From positions 1,612,001 through 1,676,000 of the forward strand of contig OY970203.1 of assembly GCA_963708325.1 (NCBI GenBank): DNA of 64,000 nt. Direction: 5' to 3'. Source of the stretch: G963708325 sp963708325 (GTDB taxonomy: Bacteria; Actinomycetota; Thermoleophilia; Solirubrobacterales; 70-9). Position 1 is the stretch's first letter; each line of letters opens with the position of its first letter. A program made the translations under genes and the position numbers. The notes under the pieces are model-generated. The model was not told the DNA's origin. It did no database searches and worked only from the letters and a program-made list of their open reading frames with translations. This document shows positions 11,018-18,783 of this stretch, in pieces.

Positions 11018-12208
11018 ATGAGCAAGACCAACGGAGCCGAGGTTGACGGTCGCCGCGACGACGGCAAGGTGCGGGTCGCGATCGTCGGCGTCGGCAACTG
11101 CGCCAGCTCGTTCGTCCAGGGCGTCCACTACTACCGGGAAGCCGATCCGGCCGAGCAGGTCCCCGGGCTCATGCACGTCGATCTGGGCGGCTACCACGTG
11201 AGCGACATCGAGTTCACGGCGGCCTTCGACATCGACGCCGAGAAGGTGGGCAAGGACCTCGCCGAGGCGATCTGGGCGGGCCAGAACAACACGATGCGGT
11301 TCTCCGACGTGCCGCCGCTCGGGGTTGCGGTCGAGCGCGGGATGACTCACGACGGCCTCGGCAAGTACCTGAAGGAGAAGATCACCAAGGCCCCCGGCCC
11401 GACCGCCGACATCGTCAAGATCCTGAAGGAGACCAAGACCGACGTCCTCGTCTGCTACCTGCCGGTCGGCTCCGAAAACGCCACCAAGTGGTACGTGGAG
11501 CAGGCGCTCGCCGCGGGCGTCGGCTTCGTCAACTGCCTGCCGGTGTTCATCGCCCGCGAGGAATACTGGGACCGGCGCTTCGAGGACGCGGGGCTGCCGA
11601 TCGTCGGCGACGACATCAAGTCGCAGGTCGGGGCGACGATCGTGCACCGCGAGCTGGCGCGGCTGTTCCACGAGCGTGGTGTGCGCCTCGAGCACACATC
11701 GCAGCTCAACGTGGGCGGCAACATGGACTTCTACAACATGCTCGAGCGCGAGCGACTGGAGTCCAAGAAGGAGTCGAAGACCAACGCGGTGACCTCGATC
11801 ATGGGCCACGAGCTGCCACCCGACGACATCTACATCGGCCCCTCCGACTACGTCGCCTGGCTCACCGACCGCAAGTGGGCACACATGCGTCTCGAGGGCC
11901 GCTCGTTCGGCGACGTGCCGCTCAACGTCGAGCTCAAGCTCGAGGTCTGGGACTCACCCAACTCCGCCGGGATCGTGATCGACGCCGTGCGGATCATCAA
12001 GCTCGCGCTCAACAACGGTCTCTCCGGGCAGCTCGACGGCCCCTCCAGCTACCTGATGAAGTCGCCTCACAACCAGCGTCCCGACCCGGTCGCCCGGGAG
12101 ATGACCGAGGAGTTCATCGCCACCTACGCCCGCGGCTCCGAAAAGCCCCCGAAGCCCGAGGCGGCGATGGAGGCGGAGGCCGAGGCCCGCGCGGACGCGA
12201 AGGGCTGA
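11018..12208 (+). CDS. ino1: myo-inositol-1(3)-phosphate synthase
   Basis: NAD-dependent cyclase converting glucose-6-phosphate to inositol-3-phosphate, first step of inositol lipid and mycothiol synthesis. 396 residues, actinobacterial-type length. The Rossmann motif VAIVGVGNCASSFVQG is near the N-terminus, and conserved stretches GDDIKSQVGATIVHR, LNVGGNMDFYNM and WDSPNSAGIVIDAVR follow. The ATG at 11018 is preferred over upstream in-frame codons because AGGAGG lies 11 bases before it. Sits between the PI-phosphate-synthase-like gene and the glycosyltransferase-PHP gene, all on the plus strand. Confidence 0.96.
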   Translation: MSKTNGAEVDGRRDDGKVRVAIVGVGNCASSFVQGVHYYREADPAEQVPGLMHVDLGGYHVSDIEFTAAFDIDAEKVGKDLAEAIWAGQNNTMRFSDVPPLGVAVERGMTHDGLGKYLKEKITKAPGPTADIVKILKETKTDVLVCYLPVGSENATKWYVEQALAAGVGFVNCLPVFIAREEYWDRRFEDAGLPIVGDDIKSQVGATIVHRELARLFHERGVRLEHTSQLNVGGNMDFYNMLERERLESKKESKTNAVTSIMGHELPPDDIYIGPSDYVAWLTDRKWAHMRLEGRSFGDVPLNVELKLEVWDSPNSAGIVIDAVRIIKLALNNGLSGQLDGPSSYLMKSPHNQRPDPVAREMTEEFIATYARGSEKPPKPEAAMEAEAEARADAKG

Positions 12209-12239
12209 GCTGCCCGGCGACGGGCTCTCGATCTGCCAT

Positions 12240-14180
12240 GTGACCCCCCACCCGTGGGGGTCGCGGCACGAGGTGAACGAGTTCGTCGAGCACGTCTCGG
12301 CGCAGCTCGCCGAGCGCGGCCATCGCGTGCTGGTCGCGGCGCCCTCGGACTCGCGGGCGAAGATCCACGAGTCGCGCCGCGCGATCCGGGCCGCCCGCGG
12401 CCGGCCCGCCTCCGTGTTCGCTCGCGACGGCTCGCCACGCGTGCTTGCCGTCGGCCAGGGGATCCCGATGCCCGGCGGTCCGGGGCCGCGGGCGGCCCCG
12501 GTTCCGCTCGACATCAGCCGCAGCCTCGAGGAGCTGCTCACGGCGGCCTCGCTCGACGTCGTCCACGTGCACGACCCGTACGCGCCCAGCGCCTCGGCGG
12601 CGGCGCTGCGCCATTCGTGGTCGCTCAACGTGGGCACGTTCCACGAGCCCGCCGAGCGCGTCCTCTCGACCCAGGTGGCGCGCCCGCTGGTCGAGCTGCT
12701 CTTCGGCCGCCTCGATGCGCGCACCGCCAGCAGTCGCGTCACCGGTGAGCTGCTCGACCGCTACTTCCCGGGCGACTACGACCTCGTCCTCCCGGGTGCC
12801 GAGCGCGAGCGCAAGGGCGTCTGGCCCGGGGGATCCGGCGGGGGCGGCGATCCCGTGCGCATCCTCTTCTGCGTCGAGGAGGAGCGGGGCGCCCTGCGGC
12901 TGTTCCTGCGCGCCCTGCGACGGCTGCCGCTCGAGCCTGCCTGGGAGGCGATCGTCTGGGCGGACGGCCCGGCGGACCCGCTGCTGCGGCTCAACCGCAG
13001 CCTGCGCGAGCGCGTCCGCCTGGTCGGGCCCAGGGACGCATCCCTGCAGCAGCTGAGCGCCGCCGCCGACGTCGTCTGCGCCGCGTCGGGCGGCCCGCGC
13101 CCGGCGCCGGGCGCGATCCGCCGCGCGATCGCGAACGGGGCGGTCCCGGTGGCGTCGCGCCTGCCGATCTACGCCGAGCTCACCGCCGACGGCGAGCGCG
13201 GCCTGCTGTTCCCGGTCGGCGACGCGCAGACGCTCGCCGGGCAGCTTGCGCGCCTTGTCTCCGATCCCGCTCTGCGACGGCAGCTCGCCGACGCTGCGCG
13301 CGGCGGGATCGGCGGCTGGGACCGCACCGCCGCCGAGGTGGAGGACGTCTACCGCAGGGTCTGCGCGCGGCGCCATGACGCTCAGGGGAGGCCCGAGGTG
13401 CGCCGGGCGCTGTCGCGGCGGCCGGAGATCCACGTCGACCTGCACATGCACACCGACCACTCGCCCGACTGCGCCACCCCGGTCGAGGTCCTGCTCGAGA
13501 CCGCGCGCGACCGCGGCCTCGGGGCGATCGCGATCACCGACCACAACGAGATCTCCGGCGCCCTGGCCGCCCGCGAGGTCGCCAAGCGGATGGACGGGAT
13601 CCGGGTGATCGTCGCCGAGGAGGTGAAGACCGCCGACGAGGGAGAGGTGATCGGCCTGTTCATCGAGGAGAAGATCGAGCGCGGCATGTCGATGTCGGAG
13701 ACGATCGCCGAGATCCGGCGCCAGGGCGGCCTGGTCTACGTCCCCCACCCGTTCGACAGACTGCACTCCGTGCCCGACTACGAGCACCTGCTGAAGATCG
13801 TCGAGGAGATCGACATCCTCGAGGTGTTCAACCCGAGGGTGGCCTTCTCGACCTTCAACGAGGAGGCGGAACGGTTCGCCGCCAAGTACCGGATCGTGCC
13901 CGGCGCCGGCTCGGACAGCCACGTGGCCCAGGGGCTCGGCAGCGTGCGGATCAGGTTGCGCGACTTCGAGGGGCCGGAGCAGTTCCTGGAGGCGATGCGC
14001 GGGGCGGACATCGTCCGCAAGCACAAGAACCTCGTCTACGTGCAGGCGCTCAAGTTCCTCCAGACGGCGGCGAGGCCGAGCGCGGCCCGGCGCTCACGCG
14101 ATGCCGGGGCGGCGCGGCCCGTGAAGGGCGGGCGGCCCCGCCGCCGCGGGTCGCGAACGACCAGGAGGGGCAAGAGTTGA
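12240..14180 (+). CDS. glycosyltransferase (GT4-like) fused to PHP metallo-hydrolase
   Basis: A two-domain protein of about 646 residues. Residues 1-380 are a GT-B glycosyltransferase: HPWGSRHEVNEFVEHVSAQL donor-side start, VVHVHDPYAPSAS, and a C-terminal half with ADGERGLLFPVGDAQTLA. Residues ~395-600 are a PHP domain: HVDLHMHTDHSPD, AITDHNEISG, VYVPHPFDR and GAGSDSHVAQG supply the metal-binding His/Asp set. A basic tail ends the protein. The conserved first strand (LSICHV) is encoded upstream of the first GTG at 12240, where no ATG/GTG/TTG exists in frame; a CTG at 12210 after AAGGG may be the real start. The gene follows ino1 directly. Confidence 0.85.
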   Translation: MTPHPWGSRHEVNEFVEHVSAQLAERGHRVLVAAPSDSRAKIHESRRAIRAARGRPASVFARDGSPRVLAVGQGIPMPGGPGPRAAPVPLDISRSLEELLTAASLDVVHVHDPYAPSASAAALRHSWSLNVGTFHEPAERVLSTQVARPLVELLFGRLDARTASSRVTGELLDRYFPGDYDLVLPGAERERKGVWPGGSGGGGDPVRILFCVEEERGALRLFLRALRRLPLEPAWEAIVWADGPADPLLRLNRSLRERVRLVGPRDASLQQLSAAADVVCAASGGPRPAPGAIRRAIANGAVPVASRLPIYAELTADGERGLLFPVGDAQTLAGQLARLVSDPALRRQLADAARGGIGGWDRTAAEVEDVYRRVCARRHDAQGRPEVRRALSRRPEIHVDLHMHTDHSPDCATPVEVLLETARDRGLGAIAITDHNEISGALAAREVAKRMDGIRVIVAEEVKTADEGEVIGLFIEEKIERGMSMSETIAEIRRQGGLVYVPHPFDRLHSVPDYEHLLKIVEEIDILEVFNPRVAFSTFNEEAERFAAKYRIVPGAGSDSHVAQGLGSVRIRLRDFEGPEQFLEAMRGADIVRKHKNLVYVQALKFLQTAARPSAARRSRDAGAARPVKGGRPRRRGSRTTRRGKS

Positions 14181-14833
14181 TGCGCGGCAGAGGAACGCAA
14201 CCGGAGCCGTCAAAGAATGTCCGCGCAGTGCCGACCACCGACGACGAAATCCAGGAGAAGTATCTGGAGCGGGCTATCAGGGAGCTGAACCAGCTCACCC
14301 GGGACCTCCGCGACTGCCCCCACTGCCCCCGCGGCAACCTGATGCCCGTCCTGGGGTCCGGTCATCCCCAGGCAGACATCTTCCTGCTCAAGTACGCGCC
14401 AACCGCCTCCGAGGTGGAGGAGGGAGTGGCGTTCTACGGCCGCGCCGGCAACGCCCTGATAAAGAGCTTCAAGCGCCTGACGATCGACCCGCTCGTCGTC
14501 TACGGGACCCTCTGCGTCAAGTGCCCCACCGCCGATCCCGGCCTCGCCGCCGAGGAGTGCGTCGCCCGGGTGGTCGAGGAGTTCGCGATCGTCTCGCCGC
14601 GGATCGTGGTGGCGATGGGGCCGCGCGCGCTGGAGACCCTGAACGACCTCGAGATCCCGCTTTCTGCCCCGCTCGAGCCTCTTGCGGGCGAGATCCAGCA
14701 GCTCACTCCCACGGTCGCCGGGCTCTACACGCCGGACATCGACGGCTCGCTGGACGAGCAGGGGGCCAAGCAGGAGTTCTGGCAGGCGTTCCGCGTGCTG
14801 GGCGAGTGGTATTCCAACTTCCCGCCGTACTAG
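14180..14833 (+). CDS. uracil-DNA-glycosylase-superfamily protein with altered active site
   Basis: 217 residues. The fold signature of family 4/5 uracil-DNA glycosylases is recognisable: CPHCPRGNLMPVLGSGHPQADIF, then FYGRAGNALIKS, then YGTLCVKCPTADPG, then VSPRIVVAMGPRALE. However, the water-activating motif GEAPG..ED is replaced by KYAPTASEVEEG, and the HP(S/A) motif of the second loop is absent, replaced by YTPDIDGS. Two N-terminal cysteines (CPHC) and one later (C in LCVKC) suggest a residual Fe-S site. It may be a catalytically different or non-enzymatic relative. ATG 14180 overlaps the preceding stop by one base and has a strong GGAGGGG site. Confidence 0.75.
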   Translation: MRGRGTQPEPSKNVRAVPTTDDEIQEKYLERAIRELNQLTRDLRDCPHCPRGNLMPVLGSGHPQADIFLLKYAPTASEVEEGVAFYGRAGNALIKSFKRLTIDPLVVYGTLCVKCPTADPGLAAEECVARVVEEFAIVSPRIVVAMGPRALETLNDLEIPLSAPLEPLAGEIQQLTPTVAGLYTPDIDGSLDEQGAKQEFWQAFRVLGEWYSNFPPY

Positions 14834-14876
14834 CGGTCACCGCACCCGGCGCCCGCTCGCCTAGACTCCGCTGCCG

Positions 14877-15059
14877 ATGGACCTCGAGGAGCGAACGATC
14901 GAGCAGCTGCCGGAGCGGTGCCAGAGCTGCGGCACCGTGCTCACACAGGAGGAGAAGGAGACCGTGCTGGAGCAGGGGGCTGCGCTGGCGCTGTGCACGA
15001 CCTGCGCGATGGAGCAGGTCACCCTTGACGAGGACGAGCTGGAGGAGGAAGCCGGCTAG
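14877..15059 (+). CDS. small zinc-ribbon-like protein
   Basis: A 60-residue acidic protein with two CxxC knuckles (CQSC and CTTC) about 22 residues apart, a pattern typical of a single treble-clef or ribbon zinc site. The C-terminus is strongly acidic (DEDELEEEAG). TAGACT at 14863-14868 sits eight bases before the ATG, which resembles a -10 box feeding a leaderless transcript. Function not recognised. It is convergent with the GH5 gene, 19 bp apart. Confidence 0.7.
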   Translation: MDLEERTIEQLPERCQSCGTVLTQEEKETVLEQGAALALCTTCAMEQVTLDEDELEEEAG

Positions 15060-15078
15060 GGCCGCCCTCGCCGCCGCC

Positions 15079-16563
15079 TCACGGCGCCGGCGCCGGGCCG
15101 TGGTGGTGGCCGGAGGTCAGCTCGACGTGGACCTTGCGGGCGCCGGGCTCGCGCACCAGCCGTAGCACCCTGGCGTCGGCACGGGAGACGACCTCGGCGC
15201 CGGTCGCCTGCACCGTGTAGCCGTTGGGGTAGTGACGGCGGGGCACGATGATCTCGGTGCGTAGCCAGCGAGGCAGGCGCCGCCCGCCGACCCCTCCCAG
15301 GCGGTAGGTCAGCTCGAATGTGCGGTCGGCGCGGTCGTAGAAGAAGCTCAGCGGCCGTCCGGCGATCGCCTGGGGATAGGGGCGGGAGAGGGCGCGAAGC
15401 TTGCGGTACTTGACGTTGGTCCCGCTGGGCGCCTTGTGGGCGTCCGGCACGATCGACTGGATCCCCGGGCCCTGGGTCGTCGGATCGCCGCATTCGCAGT
15501 AGTGCCACTCCTGCCAGGAGACCATGTGGCGGTCGGCGTCGTCGGTGATCCGCCGGATCACCGTCAGGTCGTTCGTCGCTCCGTACTCGGACAGAAGCAG
15601 GGCGTCGTTGGTGCGCTTCGACGCGGCGTCGGCGTTGTCGAACACGGTCTGCTCGAGCTCGTCGCAGGTCTGGTCAGGTCCGCCGATCAGGCCGGCGAGG
15701 CAGTAGACGTGGAAGCTCATCGCGGTGCGAGGGTCGCCGGTGTCGCCGTGCGAGGTGTTGGCGCCGAAGTTGAAAAGGACGTTCGGCTCGTACCAGACGA
15801 GATGTGTGCCGTCCACTTTGCGGATTCGCCTCAGCATGCGCTTCGTGAACGGCGTCAGCGTGTTGGCGTCGAACGCCGGACAGCCCGCGGTGTTGGCGCA
15901 GCTCGGCCACACCGAGCCCGGCCACGGCTCGTTGAAGAGGTCGTAGCCGAGCACCCCCGGATCGGCGGCGAACTTCGAGGCGACGTGGCGCCATGCGGCC
16001 GCGTAGCGGTCCTGCAGCCCGACGCCGCCCGGGCCGGGGTCGTTTGCCCAGAAGTGGTCATAGGCATGGCTGAGCGCCGGCATCGCGATGTAGTTGCCGG
16101 GAAAGCCGGACTGTGGCTGGTTGGGGAGGCCGTCGTCCTGGACCGCCCAGTCGGGCCAGCCCTCGCCCTGAAAGCGCTCGTTGTACATGTCCTGGTGGAA
16201 GTCGACGAGGACGAAGATGTGGTGACGCGCGAGCAGCCGCTCGGTTCTGCGGACGCGGCGGATGTAGGCGTCGTCGTAGTGGCCGGGAGTCGGCTCGATC
16301 GCCTTGTCGATCAGACCCAGCCGGACCGTGTTGAAGCCCTCGCGCTGCAGGAAGGCTGCGTCGTCGGCACCGAAGCCCGAAGCGTCGGGCGCGTACGGCG
16401 GCACCTTGTAGACCATGTTCAGGCCGTGCAGGATCACCACGCGACCGTCGGCGTCCGTGATCCAGCGCCCCGAGTGCGCGAGGGGGGAGGTCGGTGAGGC
16501 ATTGGCCGCCGGCGCCAACAGGGCGAGCGCGGCGAGGCTGGCCAGCAGGGTGCGGCGGCGCAC
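15079..16563 (-). CDS. secreted glycoside hydrolase family 5, endoglycoceramidase-like
   Basis: 494 residues with a cleavable signal peptide (VRRRTLLASLAALALLAPAANA). A (beta/alpha)8 catalytic domain follows: LHGLNMVYKVPPYAPD, GFNTVRLGLIDKAIEPTPG, VLVDFHQDMYNERFQGEG, then the acid/base Glu in YDLFNEPWPG and the nucleophile Glu in LLSEYGATND. A beta-rich C-terminal domain (residues ~400-490) ends in a His-rich tail. The DFHQDMYNE and NYIAMPA features match the endoglycosylceramidase branch of GH5 rather than classic cellulases. GTG 16563 is the only start that retains the full signal peptide. Substrate is inferred from family resemblance only. Confidence 0.85.
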   Translation of the reverse strand: MRRRTLLASLAALALLAPAANASPTSPLAHSGRWITDADGRVVILHGLNMVYKVPPYAPDASGFGADDAAFLQREGFNTVRLGLIDKAIEPTPGHYDDAYIRRVRRTERLLARHHIFVLVDFHQDMYNERFQGEGWPDWAVQDDGLPNQPQSGFPGNYIAMPALSHAYDHFWANDPGPGGVGLQDRYAAAWRHVASKFAADPGVLGYDLFNEPWPGSVWPSCANTAGCPAFDANTLTPFTKRMLRRIRKVDGTHLVWYEPNVLFNFGANTSHGDTGDPRTAMSFHVYCLAGLIGGPDQTCDELEQTVFDNADAASKRTNDALLLSEYGATNDLTVIRRITDDADRHMVSWQEWHYCECGDPTTQGPGIQSIVPDAHKAPSGTNVKYRKLRALSRPYPQAIAGRPLSFFYDRADRTFELTYRLGGVGGRRLPRWLRTEIIVPRRHYPNGYTVQATGAEVVSRADARVLRLVREPGARKVHVELTSGHHHGPAPAP

Positions 16564-16613
16564 GTCGCGACCATAGCCCCTGCCGCCGGCAAGCGCTCCG
16601 GTCGGCCCCGCCG

Positions 16614-17423
16614 TCAGGGGGCGGTGGCCTCGGCGAGCGCGCCCATCGCCTCCACGGTCGCGCTCGCCAGTCCGCGCACGACGATCAGGTCGAGGGCGTC
16701 GTACGCGGCAAGCTCCTCCGCCGCCGCGGCGCGGTCGGGAGCCACGATCCCCACCGTGCCCTCGGGGACGCCGAGGCGGGCGAAGTGGTTGCGGTAGCCG
16801 TCGTGGAGATCGCGGTAGAAGGACTCCTCCTTGGCCAGCCGAGCGGTGGCATCTTCGCCGACGGCGGCGCGGACGTAGCCGAGCACGGGCGGTGGTTCGC
16901 GCCCGGCCGTGCGCGCGCCGGCTTCGACGTCGGCGCGCGCATCGCGGGCGGCCTGCGGCGTCATCCAGTTGAGGAAGGCGCCGTCGAAGCCCGCTCCCGC
17001 GAGTCCGCACATCTTCGGCCCCATCGCCGCCAACACCAGGCGCGTGCCCGCCAGCGCCTCGCGGAGTCGCGGCAGCGCCTCGCGCATCGCCGACAGCGGC
17101 TTCTCCGAGAACCCGGCGCCGACGCCGATCCACAGCCGCTCGCGGTCGAGGCCGAGCCGGTCGATGCCGGCGGCTATGTCGGCGGGCGCGTGGCGATCGA
17201 GCGCCTGTACCGCGACCCCGAGCTCGAGGCCGGGGGCTGCCTCGGCGAAGACGGCGAGCGTGTCGAGTCCGTTCGCCCCGGGGTGGTCGTTCGACCACAT
17301 CGAGCCGAAGCCGAGCTCGGCGCAGCGGGCCGCCAGGGGGCCGGCGACGGCGGGGTCGAGCCCGGCGGCGACGCCGAAGCCGCGCGACGAGGTCATCGGC
17401 GCTGCGCCCGCGCGTGGGCTCAT
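16614..17423 (-). CDS. LLM-class flavin-dependent oxidoreductase (probably F420-dependent)
   Basis: Luciferase-like (beta/alpha)8 enzyme of 269 residues, shorter than the usual 300-340. Conserved stretches include FGSMWSNDHPGANG, LELGVAVQALDRHAP, LGLDRERLWIGVGAGF and ALPRLREALAGTRLVLAAMGPKM. In actinobacteria this family commonly uses coenzyme F420, although no F420 gene is in the window. The ATG at 17423 overlaps the stop of the upstream methyltransferase by 4 bp, suggesting translational coupling; an in-frame ATG at 17396 is an alternative. Confidence 0.8.
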   Translation of the reverse strand: MSPRAGAAPMTSSRGFGVAAGLDPAVAGPLAARCAELGFGSMWSNDHPGANGLDTLAVFAEAAPGLELGVAVQALDRHAPADIAAGIDRLGLDRERLWIGVGAGFSEKPLSAMREALPRLREALAGTRLVLAAMGPKMCGLAGAGFDGAFLNWMTPQAARDARADVEAGARTAGREPPPVLGYVRAAVGEDATARLAKEESFYRDLHDGYRNHFARLGVPEGTVGIVAPDRAAAAEELAAYDALDLIVVRGLASATVEAMGALAEATAP

Positions 17424-18763
17424 CCGCGCTCCAGCAGCGCCACGCACTCGATATGGGGGGTCTGGGGGAACATGTCCACGGGCCTCACGCGGCGCAGCGT
17501 ATAGCCGGCGGCCGCGAGCTGTGCGGCGTTGGGGGCGAGCGTGGTCGGGTTGCAGGAGACGTAGACGAGCCGCCGCGCCCCGCACTCGACGACGCGCCGC
17601 ACGACCTTCTTCGAGAGGCCGGCGCGGGGCGGGTCGACCACGACGACGTCGGGGCTCCCGGCCTCGTCGAGCAGGGGCCGGATCCCGAGGCGCGCGTCGG
17701 CACGCACGAAGCGGGCGTTGGCGATCTCGTTGGCGGCGGCGTTCCGGGTCGCATCGTCGACCGCCTCGGCCACGGATTCCAGGCCCCAGACCTCGCCGGC
17801 CCGGGAGGCGAGGACCAGGGCGATGGTGCCGATCCCGCAGTAGAGGTCGAACACCCGCTCGCGACCGCTGAGACCGGCGTAGTCGGCTGCCGCCGCGTAG
17901 AGGCGCTCGGCCATCTCCGTGTTCGTCTGGAAGAACGCCGCCGGCGAGATCGCGAAGCGCAGTCCGCAAAGCTCCTCGCTGATGCGCTCACTGCCGAGCA
18001 CGCCGGTCTCGCCGTCGGTGCCGCCGGACGGGCCGTCGACGATCGTGTGCAGGTCCACCGGCGGTCGCGGGATCGCGACGGCCGAGGTGATCAGGCGCGT
18101 CTGCACCTGCCCGCCGCGCCGCGACTCGCGCACGACGAGGTTTCGCAGCGCGCCGGCCTGGGCGCGGCGGTCGTAGGCGGTCAGCCCCTCCGCGCGCGCC
18201 CAGGCGCGCACGGCGTTGCGGGCGGCGTTGTTGCGCTCCGACGCCAGCATGCAGTCGTCGACGTCGACCACCTGCCACCAGCGCCCGCGCGCATGAAAGC
18301 CGAGCGTGATCCGCTCGCCGTCCGCGCCGAACGAGTACTCGAGCTTGTTGCGGTAGCGCCACGGCTCGATCGCCGGCACCGCCGGCTCGAGCTCGAAGCC
18401 GTCGAGGCCACCGAGGCGCCTGAGCGCGTCCTCGATCTGCTCGACCTTGACGGCGAGCTGGCGCTCGTACGGAAGTCCCTGCCAGGGGGCCCCCGGGCAG
18501 GGATCGTCGCCGTGAATGCAGCGGTCCGGCACTCGCTCGGCGGAGGGCCGCAGAAGCTCCGTGACGCGCGCCTCGGCGTAGTCACGCTTCGCCTTCGCCA
18601 GCCGCGCCCGCACCCGGTCTCCGGGAAGGCCGCCGTGGACGAAGACGACGTAGCCGTTGGCGCGGGCGACGCCGGCGCCGCCGTAGGCGAGCGAGTCCAC
18701 TTCCAGCTCCAGCAGGTCGCCCCGCCGTGGCCGGCCGGCCGCGGAAGATGCGCCGGGGTTCAT
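17420..18763 (-). CDS. TrmA/RlmD-family RNA m5-uridine methyltransferase
   Basis: SAM-dependent RNA (uracil-C5) methyltransferase, 447 residues. The N-terminal TRAM domain (LELEVDSLAYGGAGVARANGYVV) binds RNA. The Rossmann domain has FDLYCGIGTIALVLA for SAM, VVVDPPRAGL (motif IV) and YVSCNPTTLAPN with the catalytic cysteine. The normal N-terminal iron-sulphur motif (CxxxxxCGGCxxQ) is degenerate here: RCIHGDDPCPGAPWQ retains two cysteines only. Target (23S rRNA or tRNA T54) cannot be decided. Start ATG 18763; divergent from the peptidase gene. Confidence 0.88.
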   Translation of the reverse strand: MNPGASSAAGRPRRGDLLELEVDSLAYGGAGVARANGYVVFVHGGLPGDRVRARLAKAKRDYAEARVTELLRPSAERVPDRCIHGDDPCPGAPWQGLPYERQLAVKVEQIEDALRRLGGLDGFELEPAVPAIEPWRYRNKLEYSFGADGERITLGFHARGRWWQVVDVDDCMLASERNNAARNAVRAWARAEGLTAYDRRAQAGALRNLVVRESRRGGQVQTRLITSAVAIPRPPVDLHTIVDGPSGGTDGETGVLGSERISEELCGLRFAISPAAFFQTNTEMAERLYAAAADYAGLSGRERVFDLYCGIGTIALVLASRAGEVWGLESVAEAVDDATRNAAANEIANARFVRADARLGIRPLLDEAGSPDVVVVDPPRAGLSKKVVRRVVECGARRLVYVSCNPTTLAPNAAQLAAAGYTLRRVRPVDMFPQTPHIECVALLERG

Positions 18764-18783
18764 CGCCCTATCGTTGCAGCGTC

